Notes under the pieces: model-generated | Databases searched by the model: none | What the model was told of the DNA's origin: nothing | The model's input: the letters and a program-made list of their open reading frames with translations, nothing else | Part shown: positions 17,351-26,320 of the stretch, in pieces | Layout: each line of letters starts with the position of its first letter | Position numbering within the stretch: position 1 is the stretch's first letter | From: Magnetococcales bacterium HCHbin5 | GTDB lineage: Bacteria; Pseudomonadota; Magnetococcia; Magnetococcales; Magnetaquicoccaceae | Reading direction: 5' to 3' | DNA length: 64,000 nt | Assembly (NCBI GenBank): GCA_002753505.1 | Contig: PEAG01000005.1 | Coordinates: forward strand, 23,109-87,108 | Position numbers and translations under genes: made by a program

Positions 17351-20017
17351 ATGACAAAAGATAAGCGAACCCTGCGCATTATCTATCTTCTTGCTGCGAT
17401 TATGCTGCTGGCTCTGTTGGGGGCCGCCGTGTTTGTACACTGGATCGTGGATGTGGAGTACCTGCGCCCCAAGGTGGTCGAGACCTTGACCAGGATTACT
17501 GGCCATCCCGTGACGCTGGACGAAGTATCCCTTGCGCCTACAGAAGGCTTTTTCAAGCTTGAGTTGCATAATCTCCAGATCCGGGCCCTCTCCACGACAG
17601 AACCTCCCATACTCATCGCCAAAAAGGTGCAAGTCGGGATCACCCCCGCCTTCTTTTTTGCCGATCGGGATGATGCCCGGTTGGAGATCTCTTCCCTGAC
17701 CTTTACCAACCCCCAAATCAACATTGTCGAGCGCGGTGATCTTTGGCTGGCCCGTCTGATCCAGGAGACGGTGGAGGAGGGGGACCAGCGCATGAAACAG
17801 CAGTTGGGCTGGGGGCTGACCAATCTGGCGATTGATACCATCAACATCCAAAATGGCATTATTACCCTGTTGGATTGGGAACATGCCATTGGTCGCACGC
17901 TGGTTTTGGATCGCATTCATGCCAGCATTCGCTCTTTTTCCGTCGATCATGCCTCGCCGGCTTCCCTTTCGGCCCGGTTTCAATCGGTTCCTTTTACCCT
18001 GACAGGGCAGGTGGGTCCATTGCCGGCCTCGCTGGATTTGACCGCCATGCCGGTGCTGCTCAATCTGGAGGCCAAGTCGACCAGCCTGCTGCAATTTGTT
18101 GACTTTTTTGCCAATCTTTCCAATTTGTTCATCGCCCACGCCCAGGCGATTCAATTGCCCAAGGATTTGGATATTCAGGGGGCGCGGGGCTATTTTTCCA
18201 CCCTGTTGAATGGCACGTTGGGAAAAGGGTTGCAGACCCGCTCCCGGTTGGAGTTGGATAAATTGACTCTGACAACCCGTCCGGACAAAGTGACCGGGCA
18301 GGTTTTCCCTTCTCGCAGCCTTCCTCCTCCGGATCCCTGGGATCAACCGGACGTTGTGCAAAAGGTTGCGCAAAAACAGGCTGGCATTCCCGGCGACTTG
18401 GCCATTCGACAAAAATCGGTTTTTAAAATTGAGGATGGGCATCCCATTCTGAACCTGGAAGAGTGCTATTTTTATGTGGATGGCAAACCCATCCTGGACA
18501 TAAAAGGCTCGTTGCAGGGGATGGGACAAAATGCAACCAGGGACAATCTGGTCGACCTGACCGTTACGACGCTGAACAGTTTTGATTTTAAACGGTTGCC
18601 TGATCCGTTCATGCCCTATTTTGCGGGTGAGATGCCACAGGGTATGGTTCAGATTCAGGGGAGATGGCCGGAATATCTGCAATGGAATGCCCATCTGGAA
18701 TTTTCACAGACAGAACTTGTTTTTCCATCGTCACCATTGTCCGTGCCTGCTGTTGAGAGGTCGGTGGCCCGTCGTGCATGGGGAAAAGGGTCGGGAGCGC
18801 ACCCGTTCCTCTCTCTGTTTCATACGCTGGGTATTGCAAAACAGGTGGGTGTTCCGCTTGTTTTGGACATGGAGATGGTGCGCGATCAGGAAGGGGACAA
18901 GGAGGAGGAGTGGGTATTGAAAGAGTTGGTACTCAGCCGACCGGCTGTACCGTTATCAGAAACGCCGGAATATCGCATCCGTTTCTCGGGTATGTTGCAA
19001 CCAGACACCCGACTGGAGATCTCTGGAAAGTGGGAACTGTCGCTGTTGAAGGAGTATCTGGCCAGGGCGGTCCCGTGGAACATTTCCGGTATTGCCAATA
19101 TGGAGGGCGTGGTTGTTGTGGATGCTCAGGATGCAACGCCACTGAACATGGGGCGCACCATTCGCAGCCTGGATGGTCAACTGCGGGTGGAGTCGGGTCG
19201 ATTGGCAGGGATCGATTTTCAGGATTTTTCTGCCCTCATCAAGCAGGAGAAGGATATTTTGCGCTTGTCCGAGATGGAGTTCAATACCGGTTTGGGGCGT
19301 CTGGACGGGCTGATGCGGGTGGATTTTTCTTCTCACCAACCGGTTTATCAGGTTTTGTTTGCCTTTGCCGGGATTGCGTTGGAAAAATTGTCAGAGGCAT
19401 CCCAGAGCGGTTTTGTCGGCCTTTCGCCCACCCGGCAGGCGGGCAAAAGGGCCTCATCCGGCAACGTTGTGCCTCCCGTGGCGGTTGCCAAGCCGGCGGT
19501 TCCTTCTTATCCGCAGGTGGAGGGGATTGCCTTTGGTCAGGGTGAACTCAGGGGGCAGTTGGATGAAAACTGGCTGGCGGAGGAGCCTTTTTCCGGTTCC
19601 ATTCATTTGGAGGTTGAACCGGGTCGAATGTTGGGTGTGGATGGGGAGCTTTTTTTGCGGCAGCCTGTCACTCCGCAGGTGATTTTTGGACAGGAAAAAA
19701 TGCTGCTCCAGGAGGAGGAGTTGGGACAGGAAAAAAAAGCTGTCCGGGAGAGCGGTTTGTCGCGGAAAGCCTTTCACTGGGACCATCTGGAGACCGATCT
19801 GGTGTGGAGCAACTCCACTTTGTATTTTGATAACCTGCGCATAAAATCCGCCGGTTTGCAGCTTTCCGGCATCGGTGAGTGGCAACCTTCCGGCCAGCAG
19901 CATTTTGAGTTGACGATTCAGTCACCCTTGAAAGAGCCGGGAACTCTTTTTTTCGCCTGGTTGGAAGGTGATGCCAAACAAATTTTGTATCGGCCCAAAA
20001 AAGGGTGGGCGGAGTAG
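17351..20017 (+). CDS. Large AsmA-like envelope protein
   Basis: This 888-residue protein has one N-terminal membrane helix (IIYLLAAIMLLALLGAAVFV). An AsmA-type start follows (pattern 'l.p.v...l.r.tG..v.l..v.l.p'), then a long beta-rich periplasmic region. AsmA-like and TamB-like proteins form bridge-like grooves that carry phospholipids between the membranes; function here is inferred from architecture. A Lys/Glu-rich low-complexity segment lies near residue 780 (QEEELGQEKK). I take ATG 17351, although GTG 17324 is in frame; neither has a clear Shine-Dalgarno. It follows gatB after 36 bp. A second bridge-type system (ydbH-ynbE-ydbL) lies 1-3 kb downstream. Confidence 0.75.
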   Translation: MTKDKRTLRIIYLLAAIMLLALLGAAVFVHWIVDVEYLRPKVVETLTRITGHPVTLDEVSLAPTEGFFKLELHNLQIRALSTTEPPILIAKKVQVGITPAFFFADRDDARLEISSLTFTNPQINIVERGDLWLARLIQETVEEGDQRMKQQLGWGLTNLAIDTINIQNGIITLLDWEHAIGRTLVLDRIHASIRSFSVDHASPASLSARFQSVPFTLTGQVGPLPASLDLTAMPVLLNLEAKSTSLLQFVDFFANLSNLFIAHAQAIQLPKDLDIQGARGYFSTLLNGTLGKGLQTRSRLELDKLTLTTRPDKVTGQVFPSRSLPPPDPWDQPDVVQKVAQKQAGIPGDLAIRQKSVFKIEDGHPILNLEECYFYVDGKPILDIKGSLQGMGQNATRDNLVDLTVTTLNSFDFKRLPDPFMPYFAGEMPQGMVQIQGRWPEYLQWNAHLEFSQTELVFPSSPLSVPAVERSVARRAWGKGSGAHPFLSLFHTLGIAKQVGVPLVLDMEMVRDQEGDKEEEWVLKELVLSRPAVPLSETPEYRIRFSGMLQPDTRLEISGKWELSLLKEYLARAVPWNISGIANMEGVVVVDAQDATPLNMGRTIRSLDGQLRVESGRLAGIDFQDFSALIKQEKDILRLSEMEFNTGLGRLDGLMRVDFSSHQPVYQVLFAFAGIALEKLSEASQSGFVGLSPTRQAGKRASSGNVVPPVAVAKPAVPSYPQVEGIAFGQGELRGQLDENWLAEEPFSGSIHLEVEPGRMLGVDGELFLRQPVTPQVIFGQEKMLLQEEELGQEKKAVRESGLSRKAFHWDHLETDLVWSNSTLYFDNLRIKSAGLQLSGIGEWQPSGQQHFELTIQSPLKEPGTLFFAWLEGDAKQILYRPKKGWAE

Positions 20018-20152
20018 TGGTCCAATCGGGCCGGTTTGAGCGGTTGGCAATGATGGCCTGTTTTTATGCCCAGAAAACAAACTTAAATCGTAAAACAATC
20101 CACAAAGCATGCCCTGCAACGGGCGGGGTCGATGCGCCGGGGAGAAGAGGGG

Positions 20153-20767
20153 ATGGATAATCGCACGCGCTGTGGCTGGGCCAGTTCAGGCAAGGAGTAT
20201 TATACGGCCTATCACGATGAAGAGTGGGGGGTGCCGGTGCATGAGGATCAGCGGCATTTTGAATTTTTGCTGTTGGAGGGGGCCCAGGCGGGTTTGAGTT
20301 GGGATACCATTTTGCGCAAACGGGAGGGGTACCGTCAGGCGTTTGATCGATTTGACCCCGTGCGGGTTGCGGCATATGGGCCGGAAAAGATTGCGGAGCT
20401 TTGTCAGAATGCGGCCATTGTGCGCAATCGGTTAAAAATTGCGAGTGCGGTTCGCAATGCGCGGGTTTTTTTGGCCATTCAGGAGGCTTTTGGCAGCTTT
20501 GATGCTTATGTCTGGTCGTTTGTGGGAGGCCAGCCACGCATCAACGCCTGGAAAACGTTGTCGGAGATTCCTGTCACCACCCGGGAAAGCGATGCGTTAT
20601 CGAAAGATTTGCAAAGACGTGGGATGAAATTTGTCGGCAGTACCATCCTGTATGCCCATATGCAGGCCACTGGTCTGGTCATGGATCACACGGTAGACTG
20701 TTTCCGCTATCAGGCCCTGAGCCGCGGGGAGGATGGTGTTGGCGGTGTGGGTCGTGACTGCCAATGA
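20153..20767 (+). CDS. tag: DNA-3-methyladenine glycosylase I
   Basis: Tag excises 3-methyladenine from alkylated DNA in base excision repair. The 204-residue protein has the N-terminal zinc ligands (RCGW, then H in AYHDEEWGVPVHED) and the substrate pocket region (FEFLLLEGAQAGLSW). The family's YVWSFVGG and the C-terminal zinc ligands (MDHTVDC) are also present. ATG 20153 has GAGAAGAGG directly upstream and gives the usual start; the track's upstream ATG adds seven residues without support. Confidence 0.96.
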   Translation: MDNRTRCGWASSGKEYYTAYHDEEWGVPVHEDQRHFEFLLLEGAQAGLSWDTILRKREGYRQAFDRFDPVRVAAYGPEKIAELCQNAAIVRNRLKIASAVRNARVFLAIQEAFGSFDAYVWSFVGGQPRINAWKTLSEIPVTTRESDALSKDLQRRGMKFVGSTILYAHMQATGLVMDHTVDCFRYQALSRGEDGVGGVGRDCQ

Positions 20768-20797
20768 TCAGCTGCGGCAGTTGATCACTCCTTCGGG

Positions 20798-21070
20798 ATG
20801 TACTGTCTGTGCAACGAAGATTTTGAATTCTCGGCGCGTAACCTGAAATATATGCGCGCCTTTGCCGATGCTTGGCCAGAATCTGAATTTGTGCAGCAGG
20901 CTGCTGCACAACTGCTGTGGTTCCACCTGTGTACCCTGATCGACAAGCTGAAAACCCGCGAGGAGCGGGAGTGGTATCTGGCCAAGGCCGTCAAGCACAA
21001 CTGGTCGCGCAATATTCTGGTGATGCAAATCGAAGTCAATGCACGCGGGCGATCTGGTCAGGCTGTGAAC
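20798..21070 (+). pseudogene. Remnant of a YhcG/DUF1016 PD-(D/E)XK nuclease gene
   Basis: About 85 codons match the N-terminal DUF1016 domain of YhcG-type nucleases. Examples are FSARNLKYMRAFADAWPES, DKLKTREEREWYLAKAV and NWSRNILVMQIE, which parallel the family's 'FS.rNL.yMR.F...wp', 'dKlkd...r.wYa..a...gWSRnvL..qIe'. The start of the domain and the whole C-terminal nuclease domain are missing, and the frame continues antisense into ydbL. It is a decayed or truncated remnant. These proteins occur in mobile, restriction-linked and defence-related contexts. Confidence 0.75.
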
Positions 21071-21112
21071 CAAAATCCGGCGCAATCTGCACAAGTTATT
21101 CTTGCTTGGCTT

Positions 21113-21430
21113 CTAATCGGCCAGCTTCGCCCCTGCTGCGCTTTCGACGGCCTGGATGGGGGCACCGGTTTTTTGGGCAACATCCTGATATTTTGCCTTG
21201 CGCAGACGATTCACCTGCTCCATCAAGGCGATCAATGCCGCATCGGCCCCGGAACCGGGCTTGAGGTAGCCATCCCCCTTTTCAACCAGCTGGCCGGCCG
21301 CCTTGGCCTGCTTGTAGCGGTCGGTCTGGCTCGCGCTCAAGGCGGATTCGGCCAGAGACACGGAAACCTGGCCACACATCAAGGCAACCGATAAAGCTGA
21401 AACGGCTGAGAAAAAATAGCCTTTTTTCAT
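21113..21430 (-). CDS. ydbL: YdbL-family DUF1318 periplasmic protein
   Basis: This 105-residue protein has a cleavable signal peptide (hydrophobic run ending around SVSLAES). A short DUF1318 domain follows (AKAAGQLVEKGDGYLKPG, then IALMEQVNRLRKAKYQDVAQKTG). YdbL is encoded with ynbE and ydbH; the three genes here lie on the minus strand in the order ydbH-ynbE-ydbL. In E. coli, YdbH and YnbE form an intermembrane bridge for lipid transport, and YdbL modulates it. Confidence 0.88.
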   Translation of the reverse strand: MKKGYFFSAVSALSVALMCGQVSVSLAESALSASQTDRYKQAKAAGQLVEKGDGYLKPGSGADAALIALMEQVNRLRKAKYQDVAQKTGAPIQAVESAAGAKLAD

Positions 21431-21443
21431 CTGATTCCTCTCC

Positions 21444-21641
21444 TTAGAAAATATCCTTGTCTTTGCGGATCAATGCATCCACCTCTTTGTCCATCCTGAT
21501 GCGAATATCATGTTCAATCTTGATATTCATGTTGATCACAATGGGTTTGTCCGGCGGGGCAACGGTCACCGTGGGGGAACAGCCGGCAAGCAGTACCAGC
21601 CAGACAACACCGGTGCAACCGAGCAACATTTGCTTTCTCAT
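21444..21641 (-). CDS. ynbE: YnbE-like small lipoprotein
   Basis: This 65-residue lipoprotein has a signal peptide ending in the lipobox LLAGC. The short mature part contains IKIEHDIRIRMDKEVDALI, as in YnbE (PF13617). In E. coli, YnbE multimerises and continues the beta-groove of YdbH to the outer membrane. It lies 13 bp before ydbL and 45 bp after ydbH. Confidence 0.87.
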   Translation of the reverse strand: MRKQMLLGCTGVVWLVLLAGCSPTVTVAPPDKPIVINMNIKIEHDIRIRMDKEVDALIRKDKDIF

Positions 21642-21686
21642 GATGGGTTTCCGTTGTAAAGAAAAAATTAAACCAAAGCCTCGGCT

Positions 21687-23651
21687 TCACTGGACATGCC
21701 CCATGCTGTCATCGATCGCATCCATTTGCCCCTTTACAGCCAACAATCGATGGATGATTTGATCCAACTGGCCAGACAGATTCAGATTCAGTGCAACGGG
21801 TCGCCCGCCGTCCAGATCGGGATTATTGCCCATTGCTCGCAACAAAACCAGGTACTCCCCATCCATATCCCGATTCACGGCCAGAGACAACTGCTGATAA
21901 TGATAATTTGCCAACGCCTTGACAACAATCTCCGGCAAACCGCTCTCCCCGGCCAGCTGCTGCAACAGATCTGCGGTCAATCGAACGGTTCCAGGCTGGT
22001 CAGTCGACAGGCGGGCCTCCGTAATCGATACCCCGTCAGCCGACAAGGCAACAGGGATCTCCCCCGAGAGTTGGCCGGTGATGTCAACTCCCTGGACTGC
22101 AACCAGTTTGGTCAGTTTTTCCAACGCCAAGTCCGATAGCCGAATGACCGTCTGACCGGCAAGGGGAGACCATTGCCAGTGGCTGGGATCGACCGTAACC
22201 GTTGCATCCAGCAGGGTGCAGGCTGCCCGCAGCAGCTGGAAATGTTCGGCTTGGCGTTGCCAGCGCAGTTCGATATGGTTGACGGGAAGGTCAACATCAC
22301 CCCACTGCCAGCCCGTCAACTCCACCGTCAGGCTGGATGGCCCCATGAGGGGCTGTTGCGGTGCGGAGCCACCCAACAGATCGGCCAGGTTGAGCGTGAC
22401 CAATAACCGGGCCTGACCGCCACTCTCCAGGCTCAGTTGCAGACCGCCCGAACCCTGCCAGGAAAAGGGATCCAACGCCCATTGGAAAAACAGTGGAGTT
22501 TGCAGCGGCTGCACGGCAAGGCGTACGGGGTGGACAAAATTGACCTGCAAGGCGGCGGGCAGCAGCTGCATGAGCGGTTGTTCAGCCAGTGTTGCGGTGA
22601 GCGGATATGCCAGACCGATGCCCAGCTTGCCATCCTGCCAAACCAATCGGCTCCCCCCTTGACTCTGAAACCGGTCAAGCCGTTGGCTGGGCAAATGGAG
22701 ATCCTGGATTGACCACAGCAGTTCGCCCTTGCCGCGCCCCTCCTGGTAGAGCCGGGCCTCTTCATCCTGCCATGGAGGCAGCATTCCGGAGGCCAGCAGT
22801 CGCAGCTCCAGCTCTCCGCTCCCCCCCTTGAGGGCCGGAAGGGTTGGGGTCAGGGTCTGTACCACCCCGTGGGACAATACCGCCTGCCCGCGTGCCGACA
22901 ACTCAAAACGTGGCGCGCGAAAAAAGTCGGCCACTTGAACCCCCAACTGAACCGCAAACGGCTGTACGGGAGCCGTTTTGTCACCCTGACTCAACAGGGA
23001 GAGCGTCAGATCTCCGCTCATCACGGATTCACGCATGGCAGGCTGCCCGTCTGGCAGCTCATCCCTGGGTTGATCCAGATCGGTTCGCGCCAGAAACAGT
23101 TGAAACGGCAACGTATAGTCCACTCCATCCATGCGGGCCGCCACCTGGCAGTTTGTGCAGGAGAGATGGGCCGGCCAGTATTGGGCAAGGGTTGCGAACA
23201 GAGTGTGTCGCGGTGTCGGTGGGGGGAGGGGGGGCGTCGTTTCTCCCTGGTCAACAAGGGGAGCGGAGAGGTCACGATGCCAGCCAGTCAGCATGAACCC
23301 TGTGTCGTGCATCTCTCCCTGGACAGTCAACCGATCCAGATGAATGGTGGCCAGCTGACGCCACTTGGCCAGCTTCTGTGGCCATTCGATCTCCAGGGTG
23401 TTTACTGTGACCGCTTCGCCAATCGCCACCTGATGGAGTCGTAGTGCATCCAGGCCGAGCGCAACCGATCCGATGCGTGCCCCGGCGATGCCTGCCTGCT
23501 CCAAGGCCAACAGGGCTGCCTGACGCAAAATGGTATTGCGAAAGCCGACAAGGCCAGCCGCAAGGAGCATGAGCAGCAACAGAGAGAACACCCAACCCGG
23601 TGGAGGCAAAAATCCGGCGGTCCGTTTTGGCGGCCTGGGATGCGTTTTCAT
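21687..23651 (-). CDS. ydbH: YdbH-like intermembrane bridge protein
   Basis: This 654-residue protein has one N-terminal membrane helix (WVFSLLLLMLLAAGLVGF) and a long periplasmic beta-rich part. The C-terminal region resembles the YdbH family end (TKLVAVQGVDITGQLSGEIPVAL, then NPDLDGGRPVALNLNLSGQ). It is shorter than E. coli YdbH (about 880 residues). The diagnostic evidence is its position directly upstream of ynbE and ydbL. The likely role is phospholipid transport between the membranes, overlapping with TamB and YhdP. Confidence 0.82.
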   Translation of the reverse strand: MKTHPRPPKRTAGFLPPPGWVFSLLLLMLLAAGLVGFRNTILRQAALLALEQAGIAGARIGSVALGLDALRLHQVAIGEAVTVNTLEIEWPQKLAKWRQLATIHLDRLTVQGEMHDTGFMLTGWHRDLSAPLVDQGETTPPLPPPTPRHTLFATLAQYWPAHLSCTNCQVAARMDGVDYTLPFQLFLARTDLDQPRDELPDGQPAMRESVMSGDLTLSLLSQGDKTAPVQPFAVQLGVQVADFFRAPRFELSARGQAVLSHGVVQTLTPTLPALKGGSGELELRLLASGMLPPWQDEEARLYQEGRGKGELLWSIQDLHLPSQRLDRFQSQGGSRLVWQDGKLGIGLAYPLTATLAEQPLMQLLPAALQVNFVHPVRLAVQPLQTPLFFQWALDPFSWQGSGGLQLSLESGGQARLLVTLNLADLLGGSAPQQPLMGPSSLTVELTGWQWGDVDLPVNHIELRWQRQAEHFQLLRAACTLLDATVTVDPSHWQWSPLAGQTVIRLSDLALEKLTKLVAVQGVDITGQLSGEIPVALSADGVSITEARLSTDQPGTVRLTADLLQQLAGESGLPEIVVKALANYHYQQLSLAVNRDMDGEYLVLLRAMGNNPDLDGGRPVALNLNLSGQLDQIIHRLLAVKGQMDAIDDSMGHVQ

Positions 23652-23730
23652 GGTAATGTGTGCCCCTTTTTATCCTGGGCGGCCGCAGACGACGACCCGA
23701 CCGCCAGTCGGTGGCAGCCGTCTGGCCTGA

Positions 23731-24405
23731 TCATCCGCTTTCCACCCCGATCAGTGCGGGTAGGTCGGCCATTCGTTCCAACCAGTGGTGGGGTTGAGCC
23801 TGCGCCAATCGCGCCCTGTCATGGCAACCATAGGTGACCGCACAGGTGGTGATCCCGGCCCGGCGTCCCATCTCGATGTCAAAGCTGGTATCGCCAACGA
23901 TCAACGTGCGGGCGGGATCGGCCCAGGTTTCCAGCAGAATGCGCTCCACCATCTCGGGATCGGGTTTGGAACGGCAGTCGTCGGCCGTTTTCAAGGCGTG
24001 AAAAAAACCTTCCAGCGCATGCTCCCGCAGGGTTCTTTGCAGACCTCTCAGGGATTTACCCGTGGCGATGGCCATGGTGACGTGGGATCTCTGCAAGGTT
24101 TCCAGAACCGCCCGCACCCCCGGAAATAGTGGCGTTGCCAACATTCCGGCATCGGCCAATTTCTGGTAGTTTTTCTTGTAGGCTGCGACCACCTGCTGCA
24201 AAACATGCGCCTCTGCCGTTGGAATCCAGCTGGTAACCGCCCGTTCCAGCGAGAGTCCGACCACCTCCGCAACCGCGTGCTGCGGGATGCCGTCCGAGAA
24301 CCCGGCCTCTATCAACGCCAGATTGGCAGATTGGGCGATACCGGCCAGGCTGTCCACCAGTGTCCCGTCACAATCAAAGATAACCAAATCATAGTCCAGT
24401 GCCAT
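23731..24405 (-). CDS. HAD-family phosphatase (phosphoglycolate phosphatase-like)
   Basis: This 224-residue HAD hydrolase carries motif I DCDGTLVDSL, motif II TGKS in MAIATGKSLRG and motif III KPDPEMVERIL. Motif IV is VGDTSFDIEMGRRAG. The cap domain is helical, as in Gph/PgmB-like enzymes. The substrate is uncertain: phosphoglycolate phosphatase is the usual call, but related enzymes act on nucleotides or sugar phosphates. ATG 24405 is chosen because GGAG lies a few bases upstream (GGAGATGGG-ATG); the track's 24438 start adds 11 residues. Confidence 0.87.
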   Translation of the reverse strand: MALDYDLVIFDCDGTLVDSLAGIAQSANLALIEAGFSDGIPQHAVAEVVGLSLERAVTSWIPTAEAHVLQQVVAAYKKNYQKLADAGMLATPLFPGVRAVLETLQRSHVTMAIATGKSLRGLQRTLREHALEGFFHALKTADDCRSKPDPEMVERILLETWADPARTLIVGDTSFDIEMGRRAGITTCAVTYGCHDRARLAQAQPHHWLERMADLPALIGVESG

Positions 24406-24438
24406 CCCATCTCCAGCGAACTGCGAACCGGTTGTCAA

Positions 24439-24773
24439 TACATGCTGCTACAAACGCCAGTCCGGTACAGCTTTCCCTAATCGGGAACCCGGGTCAAGTG
24501 TCGGCGGATTGCGCTGCAGCCTTTCAGCGGCACGATCAATCCACCTCATGCTTTACGGTGCTGGGGGTGCGAGATCATGGGGGTATCAATTTTTATCGCA
24601 AGGTATCATGAAGCTGTAATGAAACCACACAGACACTTTATCCCGCCGTTTTTCGTTGTACTCTGCCGGGCCAGGGGTTTGCCGGCAGGATTGCCGTCCG
24701 GGCGCAGCTCGTTGGCGGCAACGTCGGCAGGGCTTTCCATGTTTTTTTTCACCATTCTCTAAAGGTATGTACC
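24439..24773. other. Intergenic region, nothing recognised
   Basis: These 335 bases lie between the HAD gene and the small secreted protein gene. Short open frames exist but have no good ribosome binding site and no protein-like composition. I see no feature in it. Confidence 0.5.
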
Positions 24774-25097
24774 ATGAAAACACTCAAAGTGGTCTTGTTC
24801 GGGCTTGCGCTTTCGCTTTCGCTCCAAAGTGGGCATCTGTTGGCAGCTTACGAGTACAATACTGTGCCTGGAGATGATGCCCAATACAGACAGTGCAAAA
24901 GCTACTCAATGACCCGGTGGGAGGGAGGCGGGGAGCTCAGCCCCATCTCTGGTCAGTCAAAAGCGGAGGCGTTTTGTACCTGTTTGTGGAATGAGACGCC
25001 CGAGGATTTCAGGGGGGATCTGGCCAAATTCTCTGAAACCGATGCGGGAAGGGCGTTGGACAAGGTGTGCAGCAAATATTCCAATTGGGGCGATTAA
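24774..25097 (+). CDS. Small secreted cysteine-containing protein, unknown
   Basis: This 107-residue protein has a clear signal peptide (KVVLFGLALSLSLQSGHLLA) and a mature domain of about 83 residues. The mature part has four cysteines (QCKSYS, FCTCLW and VCSKYS), which suggests two disulfides in the periplasm. AAAGG lies upstream of the ATG. I do not recognise the family. It has a standalone position before a repeat-rich intergenic region. Confidence 0.75.
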   Translation: MKTLKVVLFGLALSLSLQSGHLLAAYEYNTVPGDDAQYRQCKSYSMTRWEGGGELSPISGQSKAEAFCTCLWNETPEDFRGDLAKFSETDAGRALDKVCSKYSNWGD

Positions 25098-25158
25098 TAA
25101 CAGTCAAAGCCGTGCCTGATCGGCGTTGGTCGGGCTGCCATCCCTGCTTTCCCAAGGA

Positions 25159-25279
25159 TTGCAGGGGTCCGGGGACCGTCACGGTCCCCGGTGGGGTGCA
25201 GGGGCAAAGCCCCTGCATGTACGGGCGCGCTGCGCCCAAAACGCCCCGCAGGGGCACTGCTGGAGGGCGGCAGCCCGAC
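25159..25279. repeat. GC-rich double-hairpin intergenic repeat, copy A
   Basis: TTGCAGGGGTCCGGGGACC is followed by its hairpin partner GGTCCCCGG. A second hairpin GCAGGGGCAAAGCCCCTGC comes next, and then CCCCGCAGGGGC and GGGCGGCAGCCCGAC. It is an inverted copy of the element at 25421-25580. Confidence 0.85.
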
Positions 25280-25420
25280 CGAGAGCGGGCAAGAGATTAC
25301 TTGGTTTGGAAAAAAAACCGCTCCTGGCCTTGTATCAAACAAGAAGCGTAATACAATCAAAGCGTAATATCCGAACGTCCTGTTTCCTTGTCCAAACATT
25401 TTCCATGACATAACCGTGCG
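25280..25420. other. Spacer between inverted repeat copies A and B
   Basis: About 140 bases of lower GC content separate the two inverted repeat copies. They hold no open frame with gene-like features. No transposase is present. Confidence 0.5.
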
Positions 25421-25580
25421 CGTCGGGCTGCCGCCCTTCCAAGGTCGCCCCTGCGGGGCGGCTTTGTGCGCGTTGCGCAAATTTTCTGCGAAAATTTGCT
25501 TTGGGAAAACGCGCCGTTCATGCAGGGGCTTTGCCCCTGCACCCCACCGGGGAGCGTGACGCTCCCCAGACCCCTGCAAT
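25421..25580. repeat. GC-rich double-hairpin intergenic repeat, copy B (inverted)
   Basis: This is the reverse complement of copy A with changes. GTCGGGCTGCCGCCC and GCCCCTGCGGGGCGGC come first, then the hairpin GCAGGGGCTTTGCCCCTGC. GGGGAGCGTGACGCTCCCC and CCCCTGCAA follow. Confidence 0.85.
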
Positions 25581-25585
25581 CGTTA

Positions 25586-25605
25586 GCAGGGGGCAAGGCC
25601 CCTGC
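25586..25605 (-). terminator. Hairpin just downstream of the KdpE-like gene
   Basis: GCAGGGGGCAAGGCCCCTGC forms a strong stem-loop directly after the stop of the minus-strand response regulator. It belongs to the repeat family and may act as a terminator or mRNA end stabiliser. There is no T-run. Confidence 0.45.
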
Positions 25606-25612
25606 GTATCCG

Positions 25613-26320
25613 TTACTCCCAGGAGTCCCGCATGCGGTATCCCACGCCCATCTCTGTCATCAGCAGTTGGGGATGGGCAGGATCCGGCTCCAGTTTGCGA
25701 CGCAACTGCGCCATGAATACCCGCAACGTATGGGTTTGATGGGTGTCGTTCGGTCCCCAGACCTCCTTCAGAATATGCCGGTGGGTCAATACCCGACCAG
25801 CATTGCGGGCCAAAAAGAGCAACAGACGAAACTCAATCGGCGTCATGGTCACCGGACGACCCGACAACAATACCTCCCGCCGCACCGGATCCAGCCGGAG
25901 CGGGCCGACCTCCAGCATTGTCTCCAGAATGGGACCGTTCTGACGCAACGAAGCATGACGCAAAGCGACCCGGATGCGTGCCATCAGCTCATTGATGCCA
26001 AAAGGCTTGGTCAGGTAGTCGTCTGCACCCGCATCCAACGCGGCCACTTTGTCGTCCTCCTTGCCCCGGGCCGAGATGACAATGATGGGCATCTGACTCC
26101 AACCCCGCAATTCGCGGGTAAAATCGATGCCATCTCCATCCGGCATGCCCAGATCGAGCAGAATCATTTCGGGCGGGTGCGCGGTGGCATACAGTCTGGC
26201 CTCCCGTAACGTTGTGGCATCGGTTACCTCAAAGGTTCGTGCGGTCAGTGCCGTGCGCAAAAAACGGCGCATTTGCAGCTCATCTTCCACCAATAAAATT
26301 CGACACGCCGTATTGTTCAT
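25613..26320 (-). CDS. KdpE-like OmpR-family response regulator
   Basis: This 235-residue response regulator has a receiver domain (acidic pair VEDE, phospho-Asp in ILLDLGMPDGDG, Thr/Ser ISAR, Lys LTKPF). An OmpR-type winged-helix DNA-binding domain ends GVGYRMRD. Similarity is to KdpE, the K+ transport regulator. ATG 26320 overlaps the kinase stop as ATGA and gives the standard N-terminus; the track's longer version is not credible. No kdpFABC genes are nearby, so the target genes are unknown. Confidence 0.88.
   Translation of the reverse strand: MNNTACRILLVEDELQMRRFLRTALTARTFEVTDATTLREARLYATAHPPEMILLDLGMPDGDGIDFTRELRGWSQMPIIVISARGKEDDKVAALDAGADDYLTKPFGINELMARIRVALRHASLRQNGPILETMLEVGPLRLDPVRREVLLSGRPVTMTPIEFRLLLFLARNAGRVLTHRHILKEVWGPNDTHQTHTLRVFMAQLRRKLEPDPAHPQLLMTEMGVGYRMRDSWE

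Noticed and set aside
17309-18694. 461-residue minus-strand ORF opposite the AsmA-like gene
   Set aside because: The composition is typical of antisense frames (rich in Gln, Arg, His and Pro). The plus-strand protein has a membrane helix and normal codon use.
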